A stretch of DNA of 31,731 nucleotides, taken from contig PKWH01000114.1 in NCBI GenBank assembly GCA_003131985.1, positions 15,028-46,758 on the forward strand, given 5' to 3'. The DNA comes from Acidobacteriota bacterium. GTDB taxonomy: Bacteria; Acidobacteriota; Terriglobia; Acidiferrales; UBA7541. Below are positions 23,553 through 31,731 of the stretch, piece after piece. The notes under the pieces were generated by a model, which was not told the DNA's origin, searched no databases, and saw only the letters and a list, made by a program, of their open reading frames with translations. A program made the position numbers and the translations under genes. Each line of letters opens with the position of its first letter. The stretch's first letter is position 1.

Positions 23553-25346
23553 CTATTCGGCGCGCTTTGCGAAACTATCCGCAGTTTCTTCCTGCGACGC
23601 GGCTGAGGATCTTTTCTCAAGAATGAAGTTTCCCATCACTAATGTATCCATCTGCGTTCGACGGAAACAATCAAGCGCTTCCTCCGGGCGACAGACGATC
23701 GGCTCATTGTCATTGAAAGAGGTATTTAAGAGCACCGGAACGCCCGTTTGATCACCGAAGGCGCGCAGAAGTTTCCAGTAAAGGGGGTTCGCGGTTCGGC
23801 TTACAGTCTGGAGCCGCGCCGTGCCATCGACGTGTGTGGGCGCGGGAATCACGTCACGTTTTTCCGGCCGAACGGAATAAGCAAAAGTCATAAACGGCGA
23901 AGGGTGCGTCTTCTCAAAAAATTCACCTGTGGCTTCTTCCAAGATCGAAGGCGCGAACGGCCGGAATATTTCGCGATGTTTGATCCGGCGGTTCAAGACG
24001 TCTTTCATCTCGGGCCGCCGCGGATCCGCCAGGATGCTTCGCTGACCCAGGGCGCGCGGACCCCACTCCACGCGGCCCTGAAACCATCCGACTACTTTTC
24101 CGCTAGCGATATGCCGGGCTGTCGTTTCGAGCAAAGGAGTCTCTTCCATCTCCGTGACAGTCGCTCCCTCTTCCGATGAACGAAATTTTTCAATCGAGTG
24201 CCGGATCTCTTGACTCGAAAATTCCGGACCCCAACCCGCGTGATCCATCACGAACTCGCGCGGTCGCCCGAGAATCTGATGGTTTACCGCAAAGGCCGCC
24301 CCCACTGAGAGACCCGCGTCGCCCGCCGCAGGCTGTACATAGACACGCTCAAACGGCGAGCGATCAAAAATCCTCCCATTCGCCAGGCAGTTGAATGCGA
24401 CGCCTCCCGCCAGACAGAGCGACTTCTGCCTGGTTTTCTGCGCCAGTGCGGTCCAATGCGCGGCAAGGACCTCTTCCAATGCAGCTTGCATACTTGCCGC
24501 TATATTCTGATGCCGTTGTCCGAGCGGTTCGCCCTCTTTGCGCGACGGACCCAAACGCTTTTCCAGATGAGAGGAGAAGAGCCGGCCAAGCACTGGCGTC
24601 TGATTTGCTTCGCGCCAAGTCATGTCGGCGCCGTGCCGCTGATGCGTGAAATACTCAAGACCCAGGCGGAACGAAAGCGGACCATCGGCATAAACGATAC
24701 GCCGGAATTCGTCCAGAAATTCCGGTTCGCCGTACGCTGCCAGGCCCATCACTTTGTACTCGTCACCGAATTTCCAGAACCCGATGTATTGCGTCAGCGC
24801 GGTGTAGTACATCCCCAGCGAATGAGGGAAGGTGATTTCACCGAGGATTCGCATCTTCGGCCCTTCGCCCAATGCCCACATGGAACTTGCAAAGTCGCCC
24901 AGGCCATCAGCGGAAAGTACCGCGGAGTTCTCGAATGGGGAAACGAAATAAGCGCTTGCGAGATGCGCCGTATGGTGTTCGATGCGATGGAAACGCGCTC
25001 GGATTTTTTCCGGAGGCATCTCGAACGTTGAGGCCAGATCCTCTTGGATCCCCGCAAAGCGCTTCATCACGCGCGCGCGGTCCAAAGCGAAGCGGGGCAT
25101 CCGCATTGCGAACCGAATCTTCGTTCCCATCCGCGCCCATGGATTGCGCGGAACTGCTATGTGATCCACTTCGGAAAGCTTTGCGCCGGCTTGCTCTAGG
25201 CAATACTGAATCGCGCGCGCCGGTAAGCCGGCGGCGTATTTAACCCGATTTAGCCGCTCTTCCTCGACAGCAGCAACCAGACGGCCGTCCACCACGATGG
25301 CAGCCGAAGCGTTCGCGTGATACGCGTTTATACCGAGAATAATCAT
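23553..25346 (-). CDS. NodU/CmcH-family O-carbamoyltransferase
   Basis: This 597-residue cytoplasmic enzyme transfers a carbamoyl group from carbamoyl phosphate to a hydroxyl, as NodU does on Nod-factor sugars and CmcH on cephem. The N-terminal Kae1-like domain starts MIILGINAYHANASAAIV and has the metal motif IEHHTAHLASAYF, SADGLGDF and GDEYKVMGLAAYG. LCLAGGVAFNCLANGR and QPAAGDAGLSVGAA complete the nucleotide-binding half. The C-terminal carbamoyltransferase domain has GWFQGRVEWGPRALGQRSILADPR and PVLLNTSFNDNEPIV. It follows the AsnB-like gene by 41 bases and precedes a GT4 gene, so a sugar of the cluster's glycan is the likely acceptor. No strong ribosome site is seen. Family call is very firm. 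Confidence 0.94.
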   Translation of the reverse strand: MIILGINAYHANASAAIVVDGRLVAAVEEERLNRVKYAAGLPARAIQYCLEQAGAKLSEVDHIAVPRNPWARMGTKIRFAMRMPRFALDRARVMKRFAGIQEDLASTFEMPPEKIRARFHRIEHHTAHLASAYFVSPFENSAVLSADGLGDFASSMWALGEGPKMRILGEITFPHSLGMYYTALTQYIGFWKFGDEYKVMGLAAYGEPEFLDEFRRIVYADGPLSFRLGLEYFTHQRHGADMTWREANQTPVLGRLFSSHLEKRLGPSRKEGEPLGQRHQNIAASMQAALEEVLAAHWTALAQKTRQKSLCLAGGVAFNCLANGRIFDRSPFERVYVQPAAGDAGLSVGAAFAVNHQILGRPREFVMDHAGWGPEFSSQEIRHSIEKFRSSEEGATVTEMEETPLLETTARHIASGKVVGWFQGRVEWGPRALGQRSILADPRRPEMKDVLNRRIKHREIFRPFAPSILEEATGEFFEKTHPSPFMTFAYSVRPEKRDVIPAPTHVDGTARLQTVSRTANPLYWKLLRAFGDQTGVPVLLNTSFNDNEPIVCRPEEALDCFRRTQMDTLVMGNFILEKRSSAASQEETADSFAKRAE

Positions 25347-25387
25347 TTTAGAATGTTCGCATAGAGAACTCTGTATACGGTCCTTAA

Positions 25388-27382
25388 TCAGCCGGCATGA
25401 ACGGTAGCCGATTTATGGCGCTCCGTGCCGTCCTGCACTGAAACACTTAGATTGCGTTTGACCCATTCATTCAATACGTAAAGGCTCCATGGCCGGGACC
25501 AGGTCGTCTTGCTTCGTAAGAAATTCCTCCAAACCCCTTGCGCGAACCTGTGATCCAGACTGGCCTCGAGAGCGGGGGCCCAATCGCCAAGTCCCATGGC
25601 CACTCTCTCTCCCAACTTCCCACGCATCCAATGCTCCCACGGAAAGGTGAAGGTACGCTTCGGTTGGTTGACGATTTCTTCGGGCAGCAAATCGCCGAGA
25701 GCCTCGACCAGCAGAGCCTTCGGTCCTCCTCCGCCGCGCTTGGCCGACTCCGGCAGGCCAAGAACGTATTCCACCAATGGCGTATCGAGAAACGGCACGC
25801 GCACCTCCAGCGAATTGCGCATGCTCGTCGCGTCCGCATCCCGCAACAGCGTGTTTAGCAGATAGGAGCGCAGTTCAAGCCACGAGACCTGTGTAAACCG
25901 ATCCAATGGTCGCGATTGCTGCGCGGCAGTTGTAAGCCACTGATACCAGTTCATCGAATTCCACGCGAGGGTGCCACCGCGCAAACTCGACGCAAATGCC
26001 CGCGGTGTAAATAGCGTGCGTGTGAAAAAGTAGGGATGCGGAAGCAGATTCGGCTGAAGCCAAGCTGCCGACACCTTGCGAAAAGCATCGGGTGAAGACT
26101 GAAAAACATTCATGTTCTTCACTCCGAGCGCGACCAACCTTCGGGCTGTTTGCGGAATGCACTCAGCAGCCTTGGCGATGCGCCCAATCTTCGCAGTCGC
26201 TCGGAATGAAGTGTAGCCGCCAAACAGTTCATCGCTGCCCAGCCCGGACAGCGCCACTTTCAGGCCCGCTTGCCGTGCCGCCCAAGAAACGAAATAAGTG
26301 TTGATGCCATCCATGGACGGCTGATCGAGAGCCATGACCGCTTCATCAAGTCGAGTGACCATTTCGTCGCCGGAGATTATGACTTCGCGGTGTTCGGTTC
26401 CAAGACGTTCTGCAGTGCGTCGAGCGATTGCGGCTTCGCTGAACTCCGTGTCGGGAAATGAGACGGTGAAGGTGTGAATTTCTCTCTGAACTACCGTCGC
26501 CAGAGCCGCGATTGCCGTCGAATCGATTCCGCTGCTCAAGAACACACCCGCCGGAACGTCCGCGATCAGATGACTCCGCACGGCATCTTCCAGCAGAACT
26601 CTCACTTGCACGGCTGGGGAAACTCTACGGGCCTGCGAGTTCTGTGAAGCAATTCCGGTTTCAGCTTGCCTCTCGAGTACCCGCGCGACATCCCAATAAG
26701 GTTTCGGCTCGGAGGCTTCGAGCGGATCATCAGCAAGAATCGTGACGCAATGGCCCGGCGGCAGGGAAAAGACACCTTCCACCAGAGTTGCTGGCTCACT
26801 CACGGAACCAAAAAGCAGATATGTAGTCAGCCCTTCGCTGGAGAGGTGTGGCGGAACACATCCGCTTGCGAGAAGTGCTCGCACCTCTGACGCAAACAGA
26901 AAAACACCATCGACCTTCGCGTAGTAAAGGGGCTTGATGCCCATGCGATCGCGTGCGATGAATATGCGTGTAGCCCCGCCGCCTCGACCTTCCGACAATT
27001 CAATCACTGCAAACGCGAACATGCCTCGCAGCCGATTCACAGAATCGTCGCCCCATTCTTCGTAGGCGTGAACGATAACTTCCGTGTCGGATTTGGACCG
27101 AAATTGATGCTTGCGTGCTTCTAACTCTTCTCGGAGCTCCCGGAAGTTATAGATTTCACCGTTGAAAACGACTGCGATTGTTCCGGTTTCGTTCCAGACG
27201 GGCTGGCTGCCGCCGGGCAGGTCGATGATGCTAAGGCGACGCATACCGGCGGCAACGCGTGGTTTCATCAGGATTCCTTCTCCGTCGGGGCCGCGGTGAA
27301 TGATAGTGGCGAGCATGCGGCGGACAACGGCCTCGCCGTCTGCTTTGGAGTCCAATCCGATGACGCCGCAAATTCCACACAT
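25388..27382 (-). CDS. asnB: Asparagine-synthase-type glutamine amidotransferase
   Basis: This 664-residue two-domain enzyme hydrolyses glutamine in its N-terminal class II amidotransferase domain and uses the ammonia to amidate an AMP-activated carboxylate. The start at 27382 gives MCGICGVIG, so after Met removal the nucleophile is the N-terminal Cys; an in-frame start upstream would bury it. IHRGPDGEG and VFNGEIYNFRELR complete the glutaminase site. The synthetase domain has the pyrophosphate loop GVFLSSGIDSTA (about residue 280) and LGSDELFGGY. It sits 5 bases after the transglutaminase-like gene and before the carbamoyltransferase. Plain asparagine synthesis is possible, but this context favours amidation of a uronic acid in the glycan, as proposed for AsnB homologues in polysaccharide loci. 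That role is inferred. Confidence 0.93.
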   Translation of the reverse strand: MCGICGVIGLDSKADGEAVVRRMLATIIHRGPDGEGILMKPRVAAGMRRLSIIDLPGGSQPVWNETGTIAVVFNGEIYNFRELREELEARKHQFRSKSDTEVIVHAYEEWGDDSVNRLRGMFAFAVIELSEGRGGGATRIFIARDRMGIKPLYYAKVDGVFLFASEVRALLASGCVPPHLSSEGLTTYLLFGSVSEPATLVEGVFSLPPGHCVTILADDPLEASEPKPYWDVARVLERQAETGIASQNSQARRVSPAVQVRVLLEDAVRSHLIADVPAGVFLSSGIDSTAIAALATVVQREIHTFTVSFPDTEFSEAAIARRTAERLGTEHREVIISGDEMVTRLDEAVMALDQPSMDGINTYFVSWAARQAGLKVALSGLGSDELFGGYTSFRATAKIGRIAKAAECIPQTARRLVALGVKNMNVFQSSPDAFRKVSAAWLQPNLLPHPYFFTRTLFTPRAFASSLRGGTLAWNSMNWYQWLTTAAQQSRPLDRFTQVSWLELRSYLLNTLLRDADATSMRNSLEVRVPFLDTPLVEYVLGLPESAKRGGGGPKALLVEALGDLLPEEIVNQPKRTFTFPWEHWMRGKLGERVAMGLGDWAPALEASLDHRFAQGVWRNFLRSKTTWSRPWSLYVLNEWVKRNLSVSVQDGTERHKSATVHAG

Positions 27383-27387
27383 GAGAT

Positions 27388-28338
27388 TTAGGTCGCATCC
27401 AGGAAAGCGTGGCAAGCTCTCCGAAGCTGCTGCCGGATATGAACCGAGTGCACGCCGAGCCGTTTCTCACCGTACCAGCGGAGAGCGATTCGCAGCAGGA
27501 TTAGGAAAATTAGAAGCAGAAAAGAGGAAACCATGGCGGCAAAGGATTCGCGTTCGACTAAGAGGGTCATAGATGGTGTGTCTTCCCAGCCGGGTATAAC
27601 ATGATCGAGAATTCGTCGAAGCAACGATCCGAAGACATGAAACCGCGCCAGGCGAATATGCACGACTTGATCGAACGTGTAACTTGGGTCGTAGCCCCGA
27701 AGTTCTCGGGTGGCGACAGCAAGAGTGGCAGGATCTGTCAATTCTTCGCGAGTCAGCGTCTGTCCGTCCGCTCCGCGCATTACGATTCGAAAAGTTGGAT
27801 CCACAACGATCCATCGCCCATCCACGAGAACTTCGGCAACAACATGCTTCGTCATCTCGTGAGAGTCAACCAGCAGCAGCCGGCGAACCTGCATGTGCCC
27901 CGTGTCCACCAGGTTGATAAACGCGTTTGTGGCTGTCCCGCATACTCGCAGTAGAGCCTCATAATTCAGCGTGTCAGTCGGATCGCGGTCACCCTGGAGC
28001 TTCTCGGCCTCGGACCTCCTGCGCGCCGGCCCATGAGCCATCCAATGGAGTATAGCTTCAACTTTTTCGTCCCCCGGCGACGTGGCGGGCACAATCGCGT
28101 CAGAAAATCCTTTCAGGTATCTTCGAGTCGAAAATTCCCATCCCGTCGAATAGGCAGCGAAAAAAACCGCCGCGATTAACAGAATATTTACGGCAAACCA
28201 GACGCTTCGGAAAACTGGATGATGCTTACTATCAGGATTGTCAGCAGGCCTCGGCCAAGGCAGAGACTTTTCATGGGCGCGAGTTTGGTGGGGGCTCATT
28301 GCGCTTTGAATCGGCTTAGTCAGGTGATCTTGGCTCAT
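27388..28338 (-). CDS. Membrane-anchored transglutaminase-like cysteine enzyme
   Basis: This 316-residue protein carries a transglutaminase-like (papain-fold) core between two membrane segments, TM1 at about 44-64 and TM2 at about 268-288. The candidate triad is C133 in LLRVCGTATNAF, H165 in TKHVVAEVLVDGRW and D180 in VVDPTF, in the standard order and spacing. The core is therefore probably outside the cytoplasm or at the membrane surface. Members act as proteases, amidases or cross-linking enzymes; the reaction here is unknown. It overlaps the methyltransferase stop by four bases (ATGA) and precedes asnB by five, so it belongs to the glycan operon. A loose resemblance to the lasso-peptide B/C enzyme pair is discussed among the findings. 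Confidence 0.85.
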   Translation of the reverse strand: MSQDHLTKPIQSAMSPHQTRAHEKSLPWPRPADNPDSKHHPVFRSVWFAVNILLIAAVFFAAYSTGWEFSTRRYLKGFSDAIVPATSPGDEKVEAILHWMAHGPARRRSEAEKLQGDRDPTDTLNYEALLRVCGTATNAFINLVDTGHMQVRRLLLVDSHEMTKHVVAEVLVDGRWIVVDPTFRIVMRGADGQTLTREELTDPATLAVATRELRGYDPSYTFDQVVHIRLARFHVFGSLLRRILDHVIPGWEDTPSMTLLVERESFAAMVSSFLLLIFLILLRIALRWYGEKRLGVHSVHIRQQLRRACHAFLDAT

Positions 28339-29156
28339 GCCGTTTCTCGTTTTTCCTGAATCAACCTTTCCTGCACCACTACTTTAGCCGGATCGTGCCG
28401 ACCCTGCGTTTGCTGTTCTTTCGCCACAAGGAAAGAGTGAACATTCTGCCCACGATTTTCGTCGTATCGGATTATACGGGCCTGCTGTTTCTCGCACCAT
28501 TCCTCGATGGTCCGGCGCGGAAGAAACGCGACTCGCGGAGTGACGAAGTAATCGTAAAAAAGGTTCCGCGCGCCTGACCAAGTGCGTTTTCCGCCAGAAC
28601 GAACAAAATGAATCGCATAATACGGTACCTGAAAAAAAACCGTGACGAAAGGCTTCGACCATTCCCGCATCAGCGCGTCTCGAATCAGCCCGCCCGGAAA
28701 CTTGTAAAGCCTAGGGTATCGGCCGTTCGGCTTGTAGACTGCGAGATACATTCGCCCGCCTGGCTTTAGGATCCGGAAATTCTCGGTGAACGCAGTCAGA
28801 GGATCCTCTGTATGGTGAATCACACCATCTGAGATCACAACATCCGCAGTTCCATCCGCAAACGGAAGGTGTAAGTTGTCACCAACGGCGCCCGGTCTGT
28901 CGTACCTTTTTATCGCAAGACCCAGAGAAACCCGGCTCCGATCGAGGCCTATGCATCGGATTCCTCGTCGCTTCAAAAAACCCAGGACTCTACCCGGACC
29001 GCAACCTATATCGAGAACAAGCGAGTTTACATCCAAGCTCCGAATAAGCTCGACGAGCGGTCGCGAGACCACCGACTCAATTTTCTCCGGCACGTCGCTT
29101 GGAACCCAATCGAAGGGGTGCTGATCGTAAAATGTGGCGGATTCAGGATCGCCCAT
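28335..29156 (-). CDS. Class I SAM-dependent methyltransferase
   Basis: This 273-residue cytoplasmic methyltransferase has motif I VLDIGCGPGRVLGF (about 47-60), the acidic residue after strand 2 in CIGLDRSRVS, and the motif LPFADGTADVVISDGVIHHTEDP followed by RILKPGGRMYLAVYKP, all typical of the Methyltransf_11/25 group. The C-terminal 110 residues (VPYYAIHFVRSGG, NLFYDYFVTPRVAFLPRRTIEEWCEKQ) form an additional part often seen in polysaccharide-locus methyltransferases. Its ATG overlaps the TAA of the upstream glycosyltransferase by one base, and its TGA overlaps the next start, so translation is coupled on both sides. A sugar hydroxyl of the cluster's glycan is the likely acceptor. Confidence 0.9.
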   Translation of the reverse strand: MGDPESATFYDQHPFDWVPSDVPEKIESVVSRPLVELIRSLDVNSLVLDIGCGPGRVLGFLKRRGIRCIGLDRSRVSLGLAIKRYDRPGAVGDNLHLPFADGTADVVISDGVIHHTEDPLTAFTENFRILKPGGRMYLAVYKPNGRYPRLYKFPGGLIRDALMREWSKPFVTVFFQVPYYAIHFVRSGGKRTWSGARNLFYDYFVTPRVAFLPRRTIEEWCEKQQARIIRYDENRGQNVHSFLVAKEQQTQGRHDPAKVVVQERLIQEKRETA

Positions 29157-30355
29157 TAGAGATCACCATGCGAATTCCCCAAGGCTTTTGTATAGTAACT
29201 TTCCATCAGCCCGCTCAAGCGATCCCAGCCCAATTCCGCAGTCACTTCGGCGCACCCGGATTTCAATTTCGCGTATAGAACCGGATCGGAAATCAAATTG
29301 CGAAGCGCCGCGACCAGCGGTCCCTTCTCCGGCGCAATCACCAGTCCTGCGCGCCCATTCACGAGAGAGCGAATGCCGCAGCAATCCGTAATAATTACCG
29401 GGACGCCGAACGCTATCGCCTCGGCCGCGGAATTCGCGAAGTTTTCGTAGCGCGATGGCAGAACAAAGATATCAGCGTCTATCATGAGGGCGGACTTGTC
29501 GTCGTCATACAGAGCGCCTGTAAAAATCACTCGAGATTCAATTCCAGTATTACGCGCCCGTCTCTCCAGCGTCGTGCGGTAACCAGGCTCGCCTTCGGGA
29601 CCTGCGATTATCAGGCGACCTGATTTCGGGCACGCTTCAGAAAATGCCTCGATCAAAATATCTGCGCCCTTACGAGGAATCAAACGCCCCAGAAACATCA
29701 CGAGCGGTTCATCAGGAGGGATTCCCCATTTTGCACGAAAAGCACCGCGTGGCGCTTGGCGCACGCTCGTGCGGCTGTCAATACCGTTGTATCGAATCAC
29801 CACTTTTTCCGCTGGTACGCCGTCTTCGACAAGTTCCTGTTGCTCCATCTCGGAAGTGGCTATGATTTGCGCCGCGTTGCGCCAATAGGCGCCGCCCAAA
29901 CCCCAATGCCACCAACGCTTCATTCGAAAGCTTCGATCGATAGGGCGATACATGCCCATTGGTTCAATCACGTAGGGAATCCGCCGGCGTCTGCAGAAAA
30001 AACTCACCGCCGGTCCCAGCAGATCGTAGAGGCCATACAGGTGAACCAGATCAAACTGTGAGATGGATGCCCGGCAGAATGCTACCACACGGGGATTCAC
30101 TGTGAGCGCCCGATAGTGCGCCACCGTGGAGAGGTAGATGGTCTCCACACCATTTTCTTCGGCCTGCCAACCCCATTCACACTTTCGGATATTCACATCT
30201 GAACGGTAATCGTTTCCAAATCCCAAGTCTGCTGTCAAAACGGTTATTTGTTGGCCACGTTTGGCCAGACCCCGAGCGAGCGCGCGAACCTTAACGACCG
30301 GGCCTCCTCGGTCCTGAAACGGAAAATAGGATTGAACTACCATTAAAATCCGCAT
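29156..30355 (-). CDS. GT4 glycosyltransferase
   Basis: This 399-residue GT-B retaining glycosyltransferase belongs to family 4. The N-domain opens MRILMVVQSYFPFQDRGGP and has FDLVHLYGLYDLLGPAV and RIPYVIEPMGMYRP. The C-domain begins PLVMFLGRLIPRKGADILIEAF and carries the E-x7-E donor motif in PSRYENFANSAAEAIAFGVPVI. It should act on the cytoplasmic side, extending a lipid-linked oligosaccharide with a nucleotide-activated sugar. It lies 80 bases after the preceding glycosyltransferase gene and overlaps the methyltransferase start by one base. Start chosen at the only Met before the Rossmann strand; the ribosome site is weak. Specificity unknown. Confidence 0.93.
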   Translation of the reverse strand: MRILMVVQSYFPFQDRGGPVVKVRALARGLAKRGQQITVLTADLGFGNDYRSDVNIRKCEWGWQAEENGVETIYLSTVAHYRALTVNPRVVAFCRASISQFDLVHLYGLYDLLGPAVSFFCRRRRIPYVIEPMGMYRPIDRSFRMKRWWHWGLGGAYWRNAAQIIATSEMEQQELVEDGVPAEKVVIRYNGIDSRTSVRQAPRGAFRAKWGIPPDEPLVMFLGRLIPRKGADILIEAFSEACPKSGRLIIAGPEGEPGYRTTLERRARNTGIESRVIFTGALYDDDKSALMIDADIFVLPSRYENFANSAAEAIAFGVPVIITDCCGIRSLVNGRAGLVIAPEKGPLVAALRNLISDPVLYAKLKSGCAEVTAELGWDRLSGLMESYYTKALGNSHGDL

Positions 30356-30435
30356 TCGGCTTGGGATCAGTGTATTCAGAAAGCTGATTGCTCGCGGGCT
30401 GGGCTGCCACGCTGGCGGGGCTACGGATCAGATTA

Positions 30436-31599
30436 CTATCCCTGCCCGTTGGATTCCAAGCCGCACTCTTCCAGAATTAGTTCGAGCTTGCGCTGAAAAA
30501 CTTCAAAAGAAAAGTCTCGGCGCACGATTTCCGCACCACGCTGCCCCAATTTCGCGCGGAGTAATTCATCCTTGAGCAAAACGGCCAGAGCTTCGACTAA
30601 CCGTTCGGAATCCCCGGGCGGAACGAGCACTCCGTTCACTCTATCTTCCACCACATCGGTGGTTCCTCCGCAATCTGCACCCACCGAAGGCTTGCCAAAT
30701 GCCATCGCTTCAAGAAAGACTAATCCGAAGCCCTCACCCGTGCTGGGAAGCGCGAATATTTCACAGCGAGCGTAGCAAGCGGCAATTTCTTCGCGCGAGA
30801 GGCCAGTGAGAAACCGCACGGATTCGGAAACGCCAGAGTCGACAGCGATCTTTTTGAGCCGTGAAAGATCATCGCCGTCGCCCACTGCCACCAAATACAA
30901 ACCCGGAAACTTCATTCGAAGTTGCGCCATAGCTCGAATTAGGCCGTCCGCACCCTTGTAGCGCTCTGAAGCCGCCCATCGGCCCACTGTCAGGATTACG
31001 CGGCCCTGGGGAAATCCGTTAGGCAGCGGGAGGCTGGACGGCGTCTCTGCCATCCGAAGAAAACCTGGATTGAGCGGCCATGCCAACTTCCGTATTTTAG
31101 CCGGCGGCACACCTTGAAATTCTGCAAGCTTTTGGGCCGTGTCACGGCTCGGAGCAAGCACTAGATCCGCTGACAAAAGAGCCAGGCGTCGCATCAATGG
31201 CAGCGGCTTCCATACTTCCACGCCGTGTGACATCACAATCGTCTTGAGCCGTGGCGAAAACCGTTTCATCGCGACCACGGGCAAGGCCAAGTTCGGGTGC
31301 GCCGCCAGAACTACCCTTGCGCGTTGCCCGGATTGACGGATCGCGGAAAGCACGAATTGCACTTTCGAGCGTCCGAATCCACGGAGGCATATTTTCTTGT
31401 CGGCAGCTTCAAACTCCTGCGTGCCCGGCGGATCGCTAAGGCTCTGAAAATAAGTGGACCAGTTACAGTGACAGAGAGAAATCGTCTGCAGAGCCGCGGC
31501 GGTCAGGCGTCCTGCTTCCTGGATACCGCCAACGCCGAGCAACTCCGGGAAAAGACCAACGATTCGCTTCGCTTCCGCTTTGGGTTCCTTGGCCGTCAT
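30436..31599 (-). CDS. GT4 glycosyltransferase
   Basis: This 387-residue GT-B glycosyltransferase of family 4 has the glycine-rich acceptor-side loop LLGVGGIQEAGRLTAAAL near residue 20, AAHPNLALPV and MSHGVEVWKPLP in the N-domain, and VILTVGRWAASERYKGADGLIRA opening the C-domain. The E-x7-E motif is in PSTGEGFGLVFLEAMAFGKPSVGADCGGT. It is the first complete gene of the glycan cluster in transcription order. About 80 bases separate it from the next gene, and no terminator was seen there, so they are likely co-transcribed. ATG 31599 lacks a strong ribosome site but is the only plausible start. Donor and acceptor unknown. Confidence 0.92.
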   Translation of the reverse strand: MTAKEPKAEAKRIVGLFPELLGVGGIQEAGRLTAAALQTISLCHCNWSTYFQSLSDPPGTQEFEAADKKICLRGFGRSKVQFVLSAIRQSGQRARVVLAAHPNLALPVVAMKRFSPRLKTIVMSHGVEVWKPLPLMRRLALLSADLVLAPSRDTAQKLAEFQGVPPAKIRKLAWPLNPGFLRMAETPSSLPLPNGFPQGRVILTVGRWAASERYKGADGLIRAMAQLRMKFPGLYLVAVGDGDDLSRLKKIAVDSGVSESVRFLTGLSREEIAACYARCEIFALPSTGEGFGLVFLEAMAFGKPSVGADCGGTTDVVEDRVNGVLVPPGDSERLVEALAVLLKDELLRAKLGQRGAEIVRRDFSFEVFQRKLELILEECGLESNGQG

Positions 31600-31662
31600 T
31601 TGCGAAAGACAAACATGCCATGAGTCGCGAATCTCGCCGGGCAGATTTTCTCCGCCACCGGG

Positions 31663-31731
31663 TCAGTCCAAGCGGAGACCGATGCCGTGATCCGCCTGAA
31701 TCGCCAGTAGGCCCTTCGCATTGCCGATCCA
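31663..31731 (-). CDS. Possible C-terminal end of a further gene, cut by the window edge
   Basis: The minus-strand frame entering from the right edge reads 22 codons to a TGA at 31663-31665, ending GLLAIQADHGIGLRLD. Most third positions are G or C and the residues look like a beta-strand-rich end, which suggests a real gene whose stop lies 63 bases before the glycosyltransferase start. A second frame is also open from the edge and ends overlapping the glycosyltransferase ATG, so the choice is uncertain. No family can be recognised from so few residues. Confidence 0.3.
   Translation of the reverse strand, partial: WIGNAKGLLAIQADHGIGLRLD

Noticed and set aside
25388..28338. A lasso-peptide gene cluster (transglutaminase-like B plus asparagine-synthetase-like C)
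   Set aside because: No precursor peptide, PqqD-like domain or ABC exporter was seen; the transglutaminase-like protein is longer and membrane-anchored, and the AsnB-like protein keeps the MCG glutaminase start. The surrounding genes are glycan genes.

Overview
The window looks like chromosomal DNA of a free-living Gram-negative-type bacterium, most likely an Acidobacteriota (Terriglobia-like) member. This is an inference from gene content: two very long lipoproteins built of putative-Ig (He_PIG-type) domains plus a repeated beta-rich module, a geranylgeranyl-reductase-like flavoprotein with the GDAAGQVKVTTVGG motif, and a moderately GC-rich, dense gene layout. No rRNA, tRNA, CRISPR array, insertion sequence or phage gene was recognised, so I read it as core and surface-polysaccharide chromosome rather than a mobile island.

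Left part (1-9.6 kb). A plus-strand operon encodes a CcdA-type membrane thiol reductase, a TlpA-like thioredoxin lipoprotein, a frataxin/CyaY-like protein and a free-standing DsbD N-terminal domain; together these look like a DsbD pathway split into separate polypeptides with a frataxin inside it. It converges on gltX (glutamyl-tRNA synthetase). Next come a 1139-residue membrane sensor with three GAF domains followed by GGDEF and HD-GYP (cyclic-di-GMP synthesis and breakdown in one chain), an OsmC-family peroxidase-like protein, and fabH with a good sigma70-type promoter. A bidirectional hairpin terminator ends fabH.

Middle part (9.6-20 kb). Two consecutive minus-strand lipoprotein genes share one architecture and appear to be paralogues; between them lie two perfect stem-loops spaced four bases apart. 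Then follow a small membrane-anchored hypothetical protein, an exported NTF2-like (DUF4440-like) protein, a UDP-glucuronate decarboxylase-like epimerase (UDP-xylose supply), an unrecognised anchored protein, a DUF218/YdcF-like protein and the geranylgeranyl-reductase-like flavoprotein.

Right part (20.1-31.7 kb). Nine minus-strand genes, tightly packed and partly overlapping, form a glycan-assembly cluster. In transcription order they are two GT4 glycosyltransferases, a SAM methyltransferase, a membrane-anchored transglutaminase-like protein, an AsnB-type amidotransferase, a NodU/CmcH-type O-carbamoyltransferase, another GT4 glycosyltransferase, an extended-SDR sugar epimerase and a WecA/TagO-like sugar-1-phosphate transferase. 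The products suggest a lipid-linked surface polysaccharide or glycolipid that is methylated, carbamoylated and perhaps amidated. The epimerase seems to begin at a non-standard ATC codon. The window ends inside or just after a further minus-strand gene.
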